Positions 1-7,422 of a stretch of DNA of 45,120 bases are shown here, in pieces. Each line of letters starts with the position of its first letter. The stretch's first letter is position 1. The DNA is from an uncultured Opitutales bacterium (GTDB lineage Bacteria > Verrucomicrobiota > Verrucomicrobiia > Opitutales > Intestinicryptomonadaceae). The stretch is taken from assembly GCA_900548185.1 (NCBI GenBank), contig URJJ01000022.1, forward strand, positions 1 through 45,120, given 5' to 3'. The translations under genes and the position numbers were made by a program. Below the pieces are notes generated by a model. It made no database searches. It saw only the letters and a list, made by a program, of their open reading frames with translations, and was not told the origin of the DNA.

Positions 1-1199
1 GCCTCTATCCCGTCCTCGAATTTCTCCCCGGCATCCTGGAGCATCGTTGCCCAATCCCTCAAAAGCCCCATCCTGGGGATGTTTTCATCATAGTTTTTTA
101 TGCCAAACGAGGGGCCCGTGTAATTTAAGTCGGAACTGTGCCCCCTTATTATGGGGTCCGAATCGCGCAGCCCCCTGTCGTTGCCGTCCTTTTGGAGGTA
201 CACGCTGAGGTCCTCCTTCAGGCGGCCCTGCGTCACGTCCACGGGAAGCGACATTGAGGACATTGTGAAGTCGTTTTGGTTTTCCCTGCCCCACTCCCCA
301 AGGCCCGGGTTCAGCAGGGCCACCTCGTGGATGGAGTTCATCTTTGAAAGCATTTCCGAAGACCCCTCGTCGAATTCCGGAAGGAAGGGGTTCAGCTTAA
401 ACTCAGAAACCCTCCCGAGAAAGCTGAGGTTTGAAATCTGCGGGATGCGCCTGTCTGCGGGGGCGGAAAAGCTTTCCGGGTCGCCGGTGTCGAGCATGTC
501 CAAATAGTGGGAAGGCCTGTGCAGGTTTATTTTGGCCTTTTGGCTCTCGTCTGAAACCCACCAGGCGTAGCAGCCCTTATCAAGCTTTATCTTTCCCGCA
601 AAGACGTCCACCTTTTCGCCTTTCAGGACTGAATCTATCTTTTCCCCGAAACCGTCAGGGTAGTTTTGCAGCACCCTGTATGACGCCAGCCTTACCACTT
701 CGCTGTTAAAATCCAGAACGGACTCGTTTCTGGGGTCTCCAATCTTTTTTGCGCTTGATACTAGCCAGTTCAAATTCGGGGGCCTCCCGGTTCCGTCATT
801 TTTGAGGCTGTCTATGGGATCCCTCATCTCGTTTTGCGCGTCAATGGCGTCCACCCCGGAAAACTCCTTTGCAACGGTCATCGCCCCGGTCAGATACGGC
901 GATTTCACCCCGTCTATCGCGATGGTCGAGGGGTCTTCGTCAAATATTGCCGAAGAGAACGTCACGGCGTTGTCCTTTCCCATCGTCCTCTGGAGTTCCG
1001 AAATCGCGACGCTCATTCCAAGCAATGCGTTGGACCTTGCCTTTCTGGCATCTTTCTGGGCGTTCAAAAGCCTGAGCTTGGACGCAACCAGCGACGACAG
1101 CGTCAGCGCGAGCAAAACCATGAAAGACATTGCGACTATGGCCAATATCAAGGCGAAAGCTTTGCGCTTGCGATTTCCCGTGTTCTTTCCCGCTTTCAT
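1..1199 (-). CDS. Large prepilin-like / PilX-type protein, partial (C-terminus beyond the left edge)
   Basis: The reading frame is open from an ATG at 1197-1199 to the left edge, about 399 codons with no stop, so the C-terminus is missing. The protein begins MKAGKNTGNRKRKAFALILAI: a basic leader followed by a hydrophobic helix of about 20 residues (about 14-36). This resembles the N-terminal segment of prepilin-like PilX or Verru_Chthon-cassette-A proteins, though a clean G/FTLIE cleavage motif is not obvious. Around residues 210-225 the stretch YAWWVSDESQKAKINL resembles the wall-like segment conserved in these large verrucomicrobial proteins. Such proteins are thought to belong to type II secretion or type IV pilus-like assemblies in the envelope. 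The SD is weak (GGAATT). Family placement is by pattern memory; membrane anchoring is clear. Confidence 0.6.
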   Translation of the reverse strand, partial: MKAGKNTGNRKRKAFALILAIVAMSFMVLLALTLSSLVASKLRLLNAQKDARKARSNALLGMSVAISELQRTMGKDNAVTFSSAIFDEDPSTIAIDGVKSPYLTGAMTVAKEFSGVDAIDAQNEMRDPIDSLKNDGTGRPPNLNWLVSSAKKIGDPRNESVLDFNSEVVRLASYRVLQNYPDGFGEKIDSVLKGEKVDVFAGKIKLDKGCYAWWVSDESQKAKINLHRPSHYLDMLDTGDPESFSAPADRRIPQISNLSFLGRVSEFKLNPFLPEFDEGSSEMLSKMNSIHEVALLNPGLGEWGRENQNDFTMSSMSLPVDVTQGRLKEDLSVYLQKDGNDRGLRDSDPIIRGHSSDLNYTGPSFGIKNYDENIPRMGLLRDWATMLQDAGEKFEDGIE

Positions 1200-1678
1200 A
1201 AATGCAATTCCAACTTCATGCCGTGTTTTTGGAGAGCCCGCCCAAGGGGAATGCTCCGCCCGAAAAAAGGCTTTTTTTCATCCTAGACAAAATTAGCATA
1301 ATCGCGGAGCAGGAATCTTGTATTTTGAAGATTATTTAAGGTAAAAAAGTTCGCGCCCCGGAGAAAACGCGCCCTTCAAACGGCTTTGCCAAAGCCCTTC
1401 CCGAATGCGCAAAAAGGCCATTTTTAAACGCGAAAAAAAACGGCCCGATACGCGGCAAAATCCAAGTTTCAGGCCCGCAAAAAACCGCAATTTTCCCCAA
1501 AAAAAGCGCAAAGCCTTTCGGGCAAAAAATCCGCAAAGCGCCACAAAATTGCGGGGAGGCGCCCCCCGCGCGTTTTCTCCGGAGGCCGGGGCGAAAGCCG
1601 CAGTTCTTACCACGGGCGCTTTCCCCGTCCGGAGGCCGGGCCATGCCTTGCAGAAGCGTCCCGCAAAGGCCCGATTTT
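1200..1678. other. Intergenic region, no gene; one possible operator
   Basis: No convincing coding frame is present. The composition is odd: GCGC/GGCC clusters alternate with runs of A on the plus strand, so ORFs on both strands are long but meaningless. A TTAAGGTAAAAAA element at 1336-1348 reads TTTTTTACCTTAA toward the prepilin-like gene and is a variant of the box found at 5705 and 7261. No clear terminator with a U-tract follows the AraC gene. Confidence 0.6.
1336..1348 (-). promoter_or_regulatory. Variant copy of the TTTTTTACCTAA box
   Basis: On the minus strand this reads TTTTTTACCTTAA, one base longer than the boxes at 5705 and 7261. It lies about 137 nt upstream of the start codon at 1199. 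A loose -10-like TATGCT lies about 36 nt downstream of it, so the geometry is close to but not the same as the other two sites. It is the weakest member of the set. Confidence 0.3.
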
Positions 1679-2869
1679 TCAGACTTTTCTGCGGCCCTTG
1701 GAGTTCTTGCGCTCCATTTTCTTTCTGAAGTCCGAAGTGGTGAGCTTGCTGTATTTTTTGAAGATTTTGCAGAAGTAGCTCTGGTCGGAAAAGCCGACTT
1801 CGTAGGCGATTTCCGTCGCGCTCTCCATCCCGGAAAGCATAAGCTCGCACGCCTTTGAAATCCTCATTTCGGAGAGGTTTTCAGAAAATCCCTTGCCCGT
1901 AAATTTTTTGAATAGAAGCGTCAGTTGCTTCTCGCTCAGCTTAGAATAGGCGGCGAGCTTCTGCCTCGAAAGCTGCGGGTCGGCAAAATTTTCCTTCAAA
2001 TATGCGAAGGCCTGCTTGAACTTGCGCTCGTACACCGACGAGTTCTCCGACTCGATGGAGTCCATCACATCCTCAAGGAGGCTCGTCGCCAAAACGCTCA
2101 TGGACTCCTTGTCCTTCGCGGCCGAAAGCTCCGAGAGTATCCGGTAGGAATTTTCAAAAACCCTTATTTCCGGGGAGCCCATCTCCAGCGAGCCCCTTAT
2201 CATCATGACAGCCGTTTCAATGAGGTGCGCCTTTATGAGGTCAATCCTGTCGCCGCACTGGGCGTAAATGTATATCAGGATTTCGTCCAGATACTTTCTC
2301 GCCTGGTTGCGCTGCCCGCGCTTGATTGCCGAAAGCAGGTATTCCTCGCGGAAAATGTAGCTCCCCCTGATAGGCTGGAGCTGCATCCCCTTTTTTTCGT
2401 GGAGGATTTCAGCCGAAATCCTGGCCGAATTCATCGCCTTGTTGTTTGACTCCAGAAGATGCCTGTTTGTCAGGTTTTCCAAATCAAGCGCCTCCAAAAG
2501 CCTCTGGGAGGCTGAAAGGATAATGGTTCCCGAAAAATTTTCGGACACGCAGAAAAGCTTTTTGTCAAACAGCACCAAAGCCCCCAAAAGCTTTGAGTTT
2601 GCCATGGCGGGCGCCACAATCGCGCCGGAGTCGTCCGCCAGCTCCAGCACGTTGCACTCGCCCCAGCGCACCGCCTCCCTTATGGACATGGAAAGGATTT
2701 CAGGCGGCATTTCCGCATTCTTTGCGCCGCAAATCCAGTTTCCGCACGCATCGCAGAAAAAGAGCCTTGCGGCCTCCTTGGGATGGAAATGCGAGGCGAC
2801 TCTTTCAAAGCTCGATTTGTCCAAAACCGTTTCCCATTTTTTGAAGAGCTTTTTGGCGCACGATCCCAT
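1679..2869 (-). CDS. AraC-family transcriptional regulator with PocR-like sensory domain
   Basis: About 396 residues. The N-terminal ~160 residues resemble the PocR-like ligand-binding domain, with FFCDACGNWIC and VLELADDSGAIVAP. PocR-type domains are known or proposed to bind small organic ligands. The last ~100 residues form an AraC-type double helix-turn-helix, with EIAYEVGFSDQSYFCKIFKK typical of the second helix pair. I chose ATG 2867-2869 because AAAGGA lies six bases upstream. An ATG at 2890 and a TTG at 2899 overlapping the stop of the MFS gene are also possible. It is last in the operon URO-D / MFS / araC, which suggests it senses the transported or demethylated compound and autoregulates. 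Candidate operators are the TTTTTTACCTAA boxes. Confidence 0.9.
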   Translation of the reverse strand: MGSCAKKLFKKWETVLDKSSFERVASHFHPKEAARLFFCDACGNWICGAKNAEMPPEILSMSIREAVRWGECNVLELADDSGAIVAPAMANSKLLGALVLFDKKLFCVSENFSGTIILSASQRLLEALDLENLTNRHLLESNNKAMNSARISAEILHEKKGMQLQPIRGSYIFREEYLLSAIKRGQRNQARKYLDEILIYIYAQCGDRIDLIKAHLIETAVMMIRGSLEMGSPEIRVFENSYRILSELSAAKDKESMSVLATSLLEDVMDSIESENSSVYERKFKQAFAYLKENFADPQLSRQKLAAYSKLSEKQLTLLFKKFTGKGFSENLSEMRISKACELMLSGMESATEIAYEVGFSDQSYFCKIFKKYSKLTTSDFRKKMERKNSKGRRKV

Positions 2870-2895
2870 TCCCAGTCCTTTCCTTTGCATATCCC

Positions 2896-4338
2896 TCAAA
2901 AATCCCGCCCGGCGGAGCCGGAGTCTTCGCCGCCGCGCATGTCCTCAAGCTTTACGCACCTGGTTTCCCCTACAAACCTCCATACGAAAACCACCGATGC
3001 GAAGGCGAAAAACGCGTATGTCGCGTAAGTGAAAGGCAGGCCCAGGCTTTCAAGCATCACCGGGAAGGTCATAGTCACTGCGAAGTTTGAGACCCACACG
3101 GTTGCCGCGCAGACCGCTATGGCCGAAGCCCTCATGGAATTGGGGAACATCTCCCCCAGAAGCACCCATACCGCAGGCCCCCAGGATGCGCAGAAACCGA
3201 ACACGTAGCATATGGCAAACGCGAACGCGAGCGAGGCCATGTGTGCCGGCAAAACCATCGAGCCGTTTTCAAAATCCGCAAATGAAAATACAAACGACAT
3301 GCCCGCAAGCGCCAATGCCATCATTGCGCCCCCGGCAATCAGCAGCGGCCTTCGCCCAACCCTGTCGATGAGCAGGATGGCGACTACCGTGCCCACAATG
3401 TTGACCGCGCCGCTTGCCACGTTCTGTTCGAGCGCCCTCGTTTCGTCGACGCCGACAGACCGCCACAGGACTTCGCCGTAATAGAAGATGATGTTTATCC
3501 CCGTTATCTGCTGGAATGCGGCGACGGCCATGCCTATCCACACAATCGTCCGGAAGTTGAAAGAGCCTTTTTTCAGCAGGTCCTTGAACGAGGGCTTCCG
3601 CGAATCCATGCTGTTTTTTATCTCGGCGATTTCCGCATCGGTTCCGCCCCCGAAAATTTTTGATAGCACGGACTTTGCGCGCTCCAGGCGCCCCGCCCCC
3701 ACGAGGAAACGCGGGGATTCCGGTATGAGGGCAAGCCCGGCAAAAAACAGCAGGGCCGGAGGGATTCCCATCCAGAACATCCACTGCCACGCCTTGAACC
3801 CGAGCCAGGAAACGTTCTGGGCCCCGCCCGAAAGCTCGGCTATTATGTAGTTTGAAAGGAAGGCGCAAAACAGCCCGCTCACTATGGCCATCTGCTGTGC
3901 GGAAGCCAGCATGCCCCTTATCCGGGCAGGGGCGATTTCGCAAATGTAAACCGGGCAGATGGCGCTTGCCGCGCCGACGCCGAAGCCGCCGACAAGCCTG
4001 TAAAGCACGAACTCCAGGGAGCCGCCTGCAATGCCCGAGCCCCAGGCGCCGAAGAGGAACATCAGGCTCATGAGGAGCATGACGGGCTTGCGCCCGAACC
4101 TGTCGGCCATCCAGCCCGAGCATACCGCGCCGGCCACGCACCCCAAAAGCATGCTGGCGACGTTGAAGCCGGTGCCCACGGATGCCGACTTGAACTCGGC
4201 GGAAATTGCCGTCACAGCGCCGTTTATCACCCCGCTGTCGAACCCGAAAAGGAAGCCGCCCAGCGCGGCTACAACCGTGATGAAGACAATGAAGGGTATG
4301 TTCTCCCCGCCCGGATTGTTCTCGCCAGGATTCTTCAT
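2896..4338 (-). CDS. MFS transporter, sugar porter family
   Basis: 480 residues with about 12 hydrophobic segments. Sugar-porter signatures are visible: GGFLFGFDSGVINGA in TM1, DRFGRKP in the first cytoplasmic loop, PESPRFLV after TM6, QQITGINIIFYYG in TM7, DRVGRRPLL in the second-half loop, and a GEMFP-type motif near TM10. Family members are inner-membrane proton symporters or facilitators for sugars and polyols. The start ATG overlaps the stop of the upstream URO-D gene as ATGA, so the two are probably translationally coupled. The araC start follows within a few bases. Being between a methyltransferase and a PocR-AraC regulator suggests the substrate is the methylated compound, or its product, handled by this locus; that is inference. 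Confidence 0.92.
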   Translation of the reverse strand: MKNPGENNPGGENIPFIVFITVVAALGGFLFGFDSGVINGAVTAISAEFKSASVGTGFNVASMLLGCVAGAVCSGWMADRFGRKPVMLLMSLMFLFGAWGSGIAGGSLEFVLYRLVGGFGVGAASAICPVYICEIAPARIRGMLASAQQMAIVSGLFCAFLSNYIIAELSGGAQNVSWLGFKAWQWMFWMGIPPALLFFAGLALIPESPRFLVGAGRLERAKSVLSKIFGGGTDAEIAEIKNSMDSRKPSFKDLLKKGSFNFRTIVWIGMAVAAFQQITGINIIFYYGEVLWRSVGVDETRALEQNVASGAVNIVGTVVAILLIDRVGRRPLLIAGGAMMALALAGMSFVFSFADFENGSMVLPAHMASLAFAFAICYVFGFCASWGPAVWVLLGEMFPNSMRASAIAVCAATVWVSNFAVTMTFPVMLESLGLPFTYATYAFFAFASVVFVWRFVGETRCVKLEDMRGGEDSGSAGRDF

Positions 4339-5588
4339 GAATTGAACTCCCTCGCCGCCTCTATGAGGGCGGCCACGTTTTCCACCGGGGTGCGGGCCTG
4401 TATGTTGTGGATGGCGTTAAAGACAAATCCGCCGTCTTTTGAAAACACTTCGAGCCTGTCGAGCGCCTGCTCCCTCACCTGGGCCGGAGTGCCGTAGGGA
4501 AGCGTCTTCTGGGTGTCCACGCCGCCGCCCCAGAATGTTATCCGGGGGCCGTATTTTTCCTTGAGCAGGCGCGCGTCCATGCCATCTGCGGAGCACTGGA
4601 CGGGGTTTATGATGTCGAACCCGGACTCTATAAACGCCTCCATGAAAGTTTCGACTGCGCCGCAGGAATGCTTGAAGGTTTTCCAGTTCGTATTTTTGTG
4701 GATCCAGTCGTTGATGCGCTTGTAGCGCGGGTGCCAAAGGCTCATGTACTTGCCGACAGAGCAGAATGTGCCCGTCTGGGTTCCGAAGTCGGTCCCGCAA
4801 ATGGCGGCCACATCGAGCGCGTCCCCGACAGCTCCGCTTATCTTCTCAAGGTTTTTAATGGCAATATCGCACTGGGCGTCAAAGAGGTCGGCCACAAAGC
4901 CTTCGTCGGATGCGATGAGCATATACCAGTCCGCAACCCCGCGCACGCCCTTGGGCATGTCGAGGTTCATTGCGGGGACAAAGGCGATATCCCCCAAGGC
5001 GGTGGTCGGCATGTGGGCCACGGTTGCAAACGGGTGGCCGGAGTCCTTTACGGCCTTGGCGTCGCGCCGCCAGAGGGCGAGGGCCTCGTCGTCCAAGATT
5101 GTGAATTCGGCGAGATTGTCCTGGAGGCTGAGGTTGTCCTCGTCTATTTCCCCCTGCCTGTTCAGGGCGTCGAAGAAAAATCCCCTACCGGGCATGCAGG
5201 CGCACGGCGCAAGCGATGTGTCGCCGCCGGGAAACATCAGCAGCCCGTCCCGCGATTCAGCAACATTGAATTTTCCGGGAACAAGGAGCTTCTGCCCCCA
5301 CGGCGCCGTCCACTCCTTCCAGTCCTCAAGCGGAAATCCGAACATGGTGGAATGCCTTCCAAACGGCAGGGTGTCGACGCCGATTGCCGCCGCCAAATCG
5401 GGCTCGATGTCCCCAAGCATCTGGTATGGCTCGATGAGTTTCACGGGGCGCTCCTCCAAGCCGTAATGCCTTCTGAGCCCCTCCACTATCGTGCAGTGCA
5501 TCCCGGTTATGGATGTCGCGCCAAAGTCCACAGGCGTCTTTCCGGCATTATGGTTTAGAGAATTTAAAACGATTTCCCGCGAATTCAT
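4335..5588 (-). CDS. URO-D superfamily (MtaA/CmuA-like) methyltransferase, HxC...H variant
   Basis: 417 residues, longer than usual MtaA (~340). The C-terminal half has the fold signature of uroporphyrinogen-decarboxylase-like methyltransferases. In these, zinc held by H-x-C and a later Cys binds the thiol or substrate and a corrinoid protein is the partner. Here H307-S-C309 is present, but the position of the third ligand is His394 (FNAIHNIQARTPVEN) where the neighbour at 6064-7077 keeps Cys. True HemE function is unlikely: it is clustered with a corrinoid protein and its reactivase. It is first gene of an operon with the MFS porter and PocR-AraC regulator. ATG 5586-5588 has GGAT upstream. 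It may be the substrate-specific methyltransferase of the locus (inference). Confidence 0.87.
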   Translation of the reverse strand: MNSREIVLNSLNHNAGKTPVDFGATSITGMHCTIVEGLRRHYGLEERPVKLIEPYQMLGDIEPDLAAAIGVDTLPFGRHSTMFGFPLEDWKEWTAPWGQKLLVPGKFNVAESRDGLLMFPGGDTSLAPCACMPGRGFFFDALNRQGEIDEDNLSLQDNLAEFTILDDEALALWRRDAKAVKDSGHPFATVAHMPTTALGDIAFVPAMNLDMPKGVRGVADWYMLIASDEGFVADLFDAQCDIAIKNLEKISGAVGDALDVAAICGTDFGTQTGTFCSVGKYMSLWHPRYKRINDWIHKNTNWKTFKHSCGAVETFMEAFIESGFDIINPVQCSADGMDARLLKEKYGPRITFWGGGVDTQKTLPYGTPAQVREQALDRLEVFSKDGGFVFNAIHNIQARTPVENVAALIEAAREFNS

Positions 5589-5658
5589 ATTTTATCCGTT
5601 TGCTATGGTTAATGTTCAGCGAATAGCCTGGCCCCGAATTATCGAAGGCATCGTACAC

Positions 5659-5717
5659 ATTCTAACAAATTCAGAGCGGGAATTTCTATGACAAATGGGC
5701 CTTCTTAGGTAAAAAAA
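5659..5717 (-). promoter_or_regulatory. Candidate activator box plus -10 for the URO-D/MFS/araC operon
   Basis: On the minus strand TTTTTTTACCTAA (5717 to 5705) is followed after exactly 40 nt by TAGAAT (5664 to 5659), about 70 nt upstream of the ATG at 5588. The -35 region is poor, as expected of an activator-dependent promoter. The same box with the same 40-nt spacing occurs before the second URO-D gene. The PocR-AraC protein encoded in this operon is the obvious candidate binder; that link is inferred. Confidence 0.5.
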
Positions 5718-5818
5718 GCACCTGAAACAAAACGGCAAAAAATGCGCGCGCCCCAACGCGAGCCCGCAATATGAATGTTCCCCTTCGCCCTGCATATGCC
5801 AAAATTTGAATCCGACAC

Positions 5819-5830
5819 TTTTTTACCTAA
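5819..5830 (+). promoter_or_regulatory. Inverted copy of the TTTTTTACCTAA box
   Basis: TTTTTTACCTAA on the plus strand, facing the minus-strand copy at 5705-5717 with about 100 nt between them. It could be an upstream site for looping by an AraC-type dimer, or the control site of a short plus-strand transcript ending at the terminator at 5956-5982. Confidence 0.4.
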
Positions 5831-5955
5831 AATGGTCCAAATATACAAGCGCATTAAATGGAAATCATGCTAATATGATAACGTTGCAATAGATATTTTC
5901 CGTTCTGCGGAAAAATGAAGGCAATTGGTGGTGTATAATAAACAAAGAGACAGGA

Positions 5956-5982
5956 AGCGGCGCATTTGCGCCGCTTTTTTTT
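5956..5982 (+). terminator. Rho-independent terminator, plus strand, no gene upstream
   Basis: Stem AGCGGCGCA / TGCGCCGCT with a short loop, followed by eight T. The T-tract is only on the plus-strand side, so it should end a plus-strand transcript. No plus-strand protein gene lies upstream. Confidence 0.75.
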
Positions 5983-6012
5983 CATGTCAGCAGGCCGGCC
6001 CGCCCGGGCGCG

Positions 6013-6050
6013 CAAAAAAAGCCGGGCAAATGTTTGCCCGGCTTTTTTTT
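6013..6050 (-). terminator. Rho-independent terminator (bidirectional) after the second URO-D gene
   Basis: Stem AGCCGGGCAAA / TTTGCCCGGCT flanked by A-runs and T-runs on both sides. On the minus strand it lies 14 nt after the stop at 6064 and fits as that gene's terminator. Confidence 0.85.
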
Positions 6051-6063
6051 AAATCGATTCCTC

Positions 6064-7077
6064 CTATTCCCTGTTCGCGTAAAATTCCGCAACCGTGGAA
6101 AAAAACTCGTCTATGTTTTCCCATTTTGAAGCAGGCGGAATGTCGCATCCCGAAGAAATGATGTGGTTTTTGTATTTCTTAGTCCTTTCCAAAAGGTCCA
6201 GCGTGGCGGCTGAAATCGACTGCCTCGTGCCGTTGCAGAACTGTCCGGCAGGGTCTATGTTTCCCATTACAACCACCTCCGGCGGGACCTTTTCAAGCAT
6301 CTCAACTATGTCGATGGCGTTTCCAAAATGATACGCGTCGGCCCCTATCTCCAATATGCCGTCTATGAGCGACAGGACGCCGTTTCCGCAGTTGTGATAG
6401 ATGAAGGCGAAATTTTCGCCCTTCACGGCGTCGGCGACGCGCCTCGCGTACGGCACCGAAAATTCGGCGTTAAAATCGGGGCTTAGCAGGCCTGCAAGAG
6501 GCTCTGCCATCATGACCCCAGAAGCCCCGCAGGCCTTGTATTTTTTTGCGTATTCAGTAAGAAAAGCCGCGGCCTTCTCCAATATTTTATGCACCATGCC
6601 GGGCTCTTCAAAGCAATAGACCATGGCTTCCGAAACCCCCATAAGGCGGCCGGCGAGGGAGAAGGGCCCTATGATTCCGGCAATCACCGGCCTGTCCGTT
6701 ATAAGCTCCGCAGCCTGGGAGATGGCGTCTATATAAATGCCGGTTCTGCCGCTCAATACGTCCGGCACCCTGAGGGCGTCCGCGTCCGCCTCGCAGGACA
6801 CAATCTGCCCGACAACCGTGGGCACCTCGTTTTCAGAAAAGCGGACGCAAGCCCCGAACGACTCCGCCTCGACGGATAAATCCATCATGCTGACCGATGC
6901 CAGCGAGTCTACCCTGTCTGCAATCATCTTCATCCCCCTCGCCTGCAGGGCGCTTTGGGAAATCATCCTTTCTACGCTGACGCCCATGAGCTGGACGGAT
7001 GGAAAGGAAAGTATGGGCATCGCCTTTTTAATTTTTGAACGCCCCGCCTCCGAAAGGATTTTTTTCATGTTCTTCAT
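6064..7077 (-). CDS. URO-D superfamily corrinoid methyltransferase, MtaA/MtbA-like
   Basis: 337 residues, the usual MtaA length. Zinc-site residues are complete: H228-N-C230 (FIYHNCGNG) and C311 (SSGCDIPP), followed by the WENIDEF segment matching the family's PxENI helix. Family members move a methyl group between a methyl-corrinoid protein and a thiol or other acceptor. Because most bacteria lack coenzyme M, the acceptor here is unknown. I use ATG 7075-7077 with GGCGGA upstream; a TTG at 7143 would add 22 residues without family support. It is a single-gene unit with its own candidate promoter (7215-7273) and terminator (6013-6050), between the two operons of the locus. Confidence 0.88.
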   Translation of the reverse strand: MKNMKKILSEAGRSKIKKAMPILSFPSVQLMGVSVERMISQSALQARGMKMIADRVDSLASVSMMDLSVEAESFGACVRFSENEVPTVVGQIVSCEADADALRVPDVLSGRTGIYIDAISQAAELITDRPVIAGIIGPFSLAGRLMGVSEAMVYCFEEPGMVHKILEKAAAFLTEYAKKYKACGASGVMMAEPLAGLLSPDFNAEFSVPYARRVADAVKGENFAFIYHNCGNGVLSLIDGILEIGADAYHFGNAIDIVEMLEKVPPEVVVMGNIDPAGQFCNGTRQSISAATLDLLERTKKYKNHIISSGCDIPPASKWENIDEFFSTVAEFYANRE

Positions 7078-7422
7078 ATTTTCCGCCAGACAATTATTTT
7101 TTCCCATTAAAAATTTTACAAGCTGCCGCCGGCCGTCTTGCAATAAACATTAATATCAGGCGCGCCAGTCTGTTCCCGTCTTGGACTTAACTCCCAATTA
7201 ATCTTTACACCAATAGTTTAGCAAAAAAGGTTCGGGTTTCGATTGGAATTTATTCCTTTTTTAGGTAAAAAAACTCCTCCCCCTCCGCGCAGCGCTCCAA
7301 TAATGGAATGCGGAAACTGCAAGGGGCGCGACAAGCCCTTTTTAAAATCCGCAGGGGTTTTCCCCCGGCCCCGGCGAGAAACAAAAGCAAAAAACCTGAG
7401 GCGGCCTTCCTCCAAGCCCGCA
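7078..7422. other. Intergenic region with promoter for the second URO-D gene
   Basis: It contains the candidate control element at 7215-7273 and otherwise GC-rich, non-coding sequence downstream of the RamA-like gene. No strong terminator for that gene is visible. Confidence 0.5.
7215..7273 (-). promoter_or_regulatory. Candidate activator box plus -10 for the second URO-D gene
   Basis: On the minus strand TTTTTTTACCTAA (7273 to 7261) is followed after exactly 40 nt by TAAACT (7220 to 7215). Box and spacing match the element before the 4335-5588 gene, while the sequence between differs. This argues for a shared regulator. Confidence 0.5.

Larger units (their letters stand above)
5589..6063. 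other. Intergenic control region between two URO-D genes
   Basis: No protein gene is supported. The region holds the -10-like TAGAAT for the 4335-5588 operon, two facing TTAGGTAAAAAA boxes about 100 nt apart, a 7-bp-stem hairpin TTTTCCG/CGGAAAA at 5897-5915, a plus-strand terminator at 5956-5982 and a minus-strand-competent terminator at 6013-6050. The plus-strand terminator has no protein gene upstream, so a short non-coding transcript or an attenuated leader is possible. Confidence 0.6.

Noticed and set aside
1332..1850. Minus-strand ORFs in the 1.2-1.7 kb gap
   Set aside because: Translations are dominated by F/G/R from A-runs and GC clusters, and part overlaps the AraC gene in another frame.
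5925..6161. 78-residue plus-strand ORF
   Set aside because: It crosses two strong terminators and has no SD or family features; not a gene.
4335..7077. Uroporphyrinogen decarboxylase (HemE) of haem synthesis
   Set aside because: Zinc-site H-x-C motifs and corrinoid-cluster context point to the methyltransferase branch of the superfamily.
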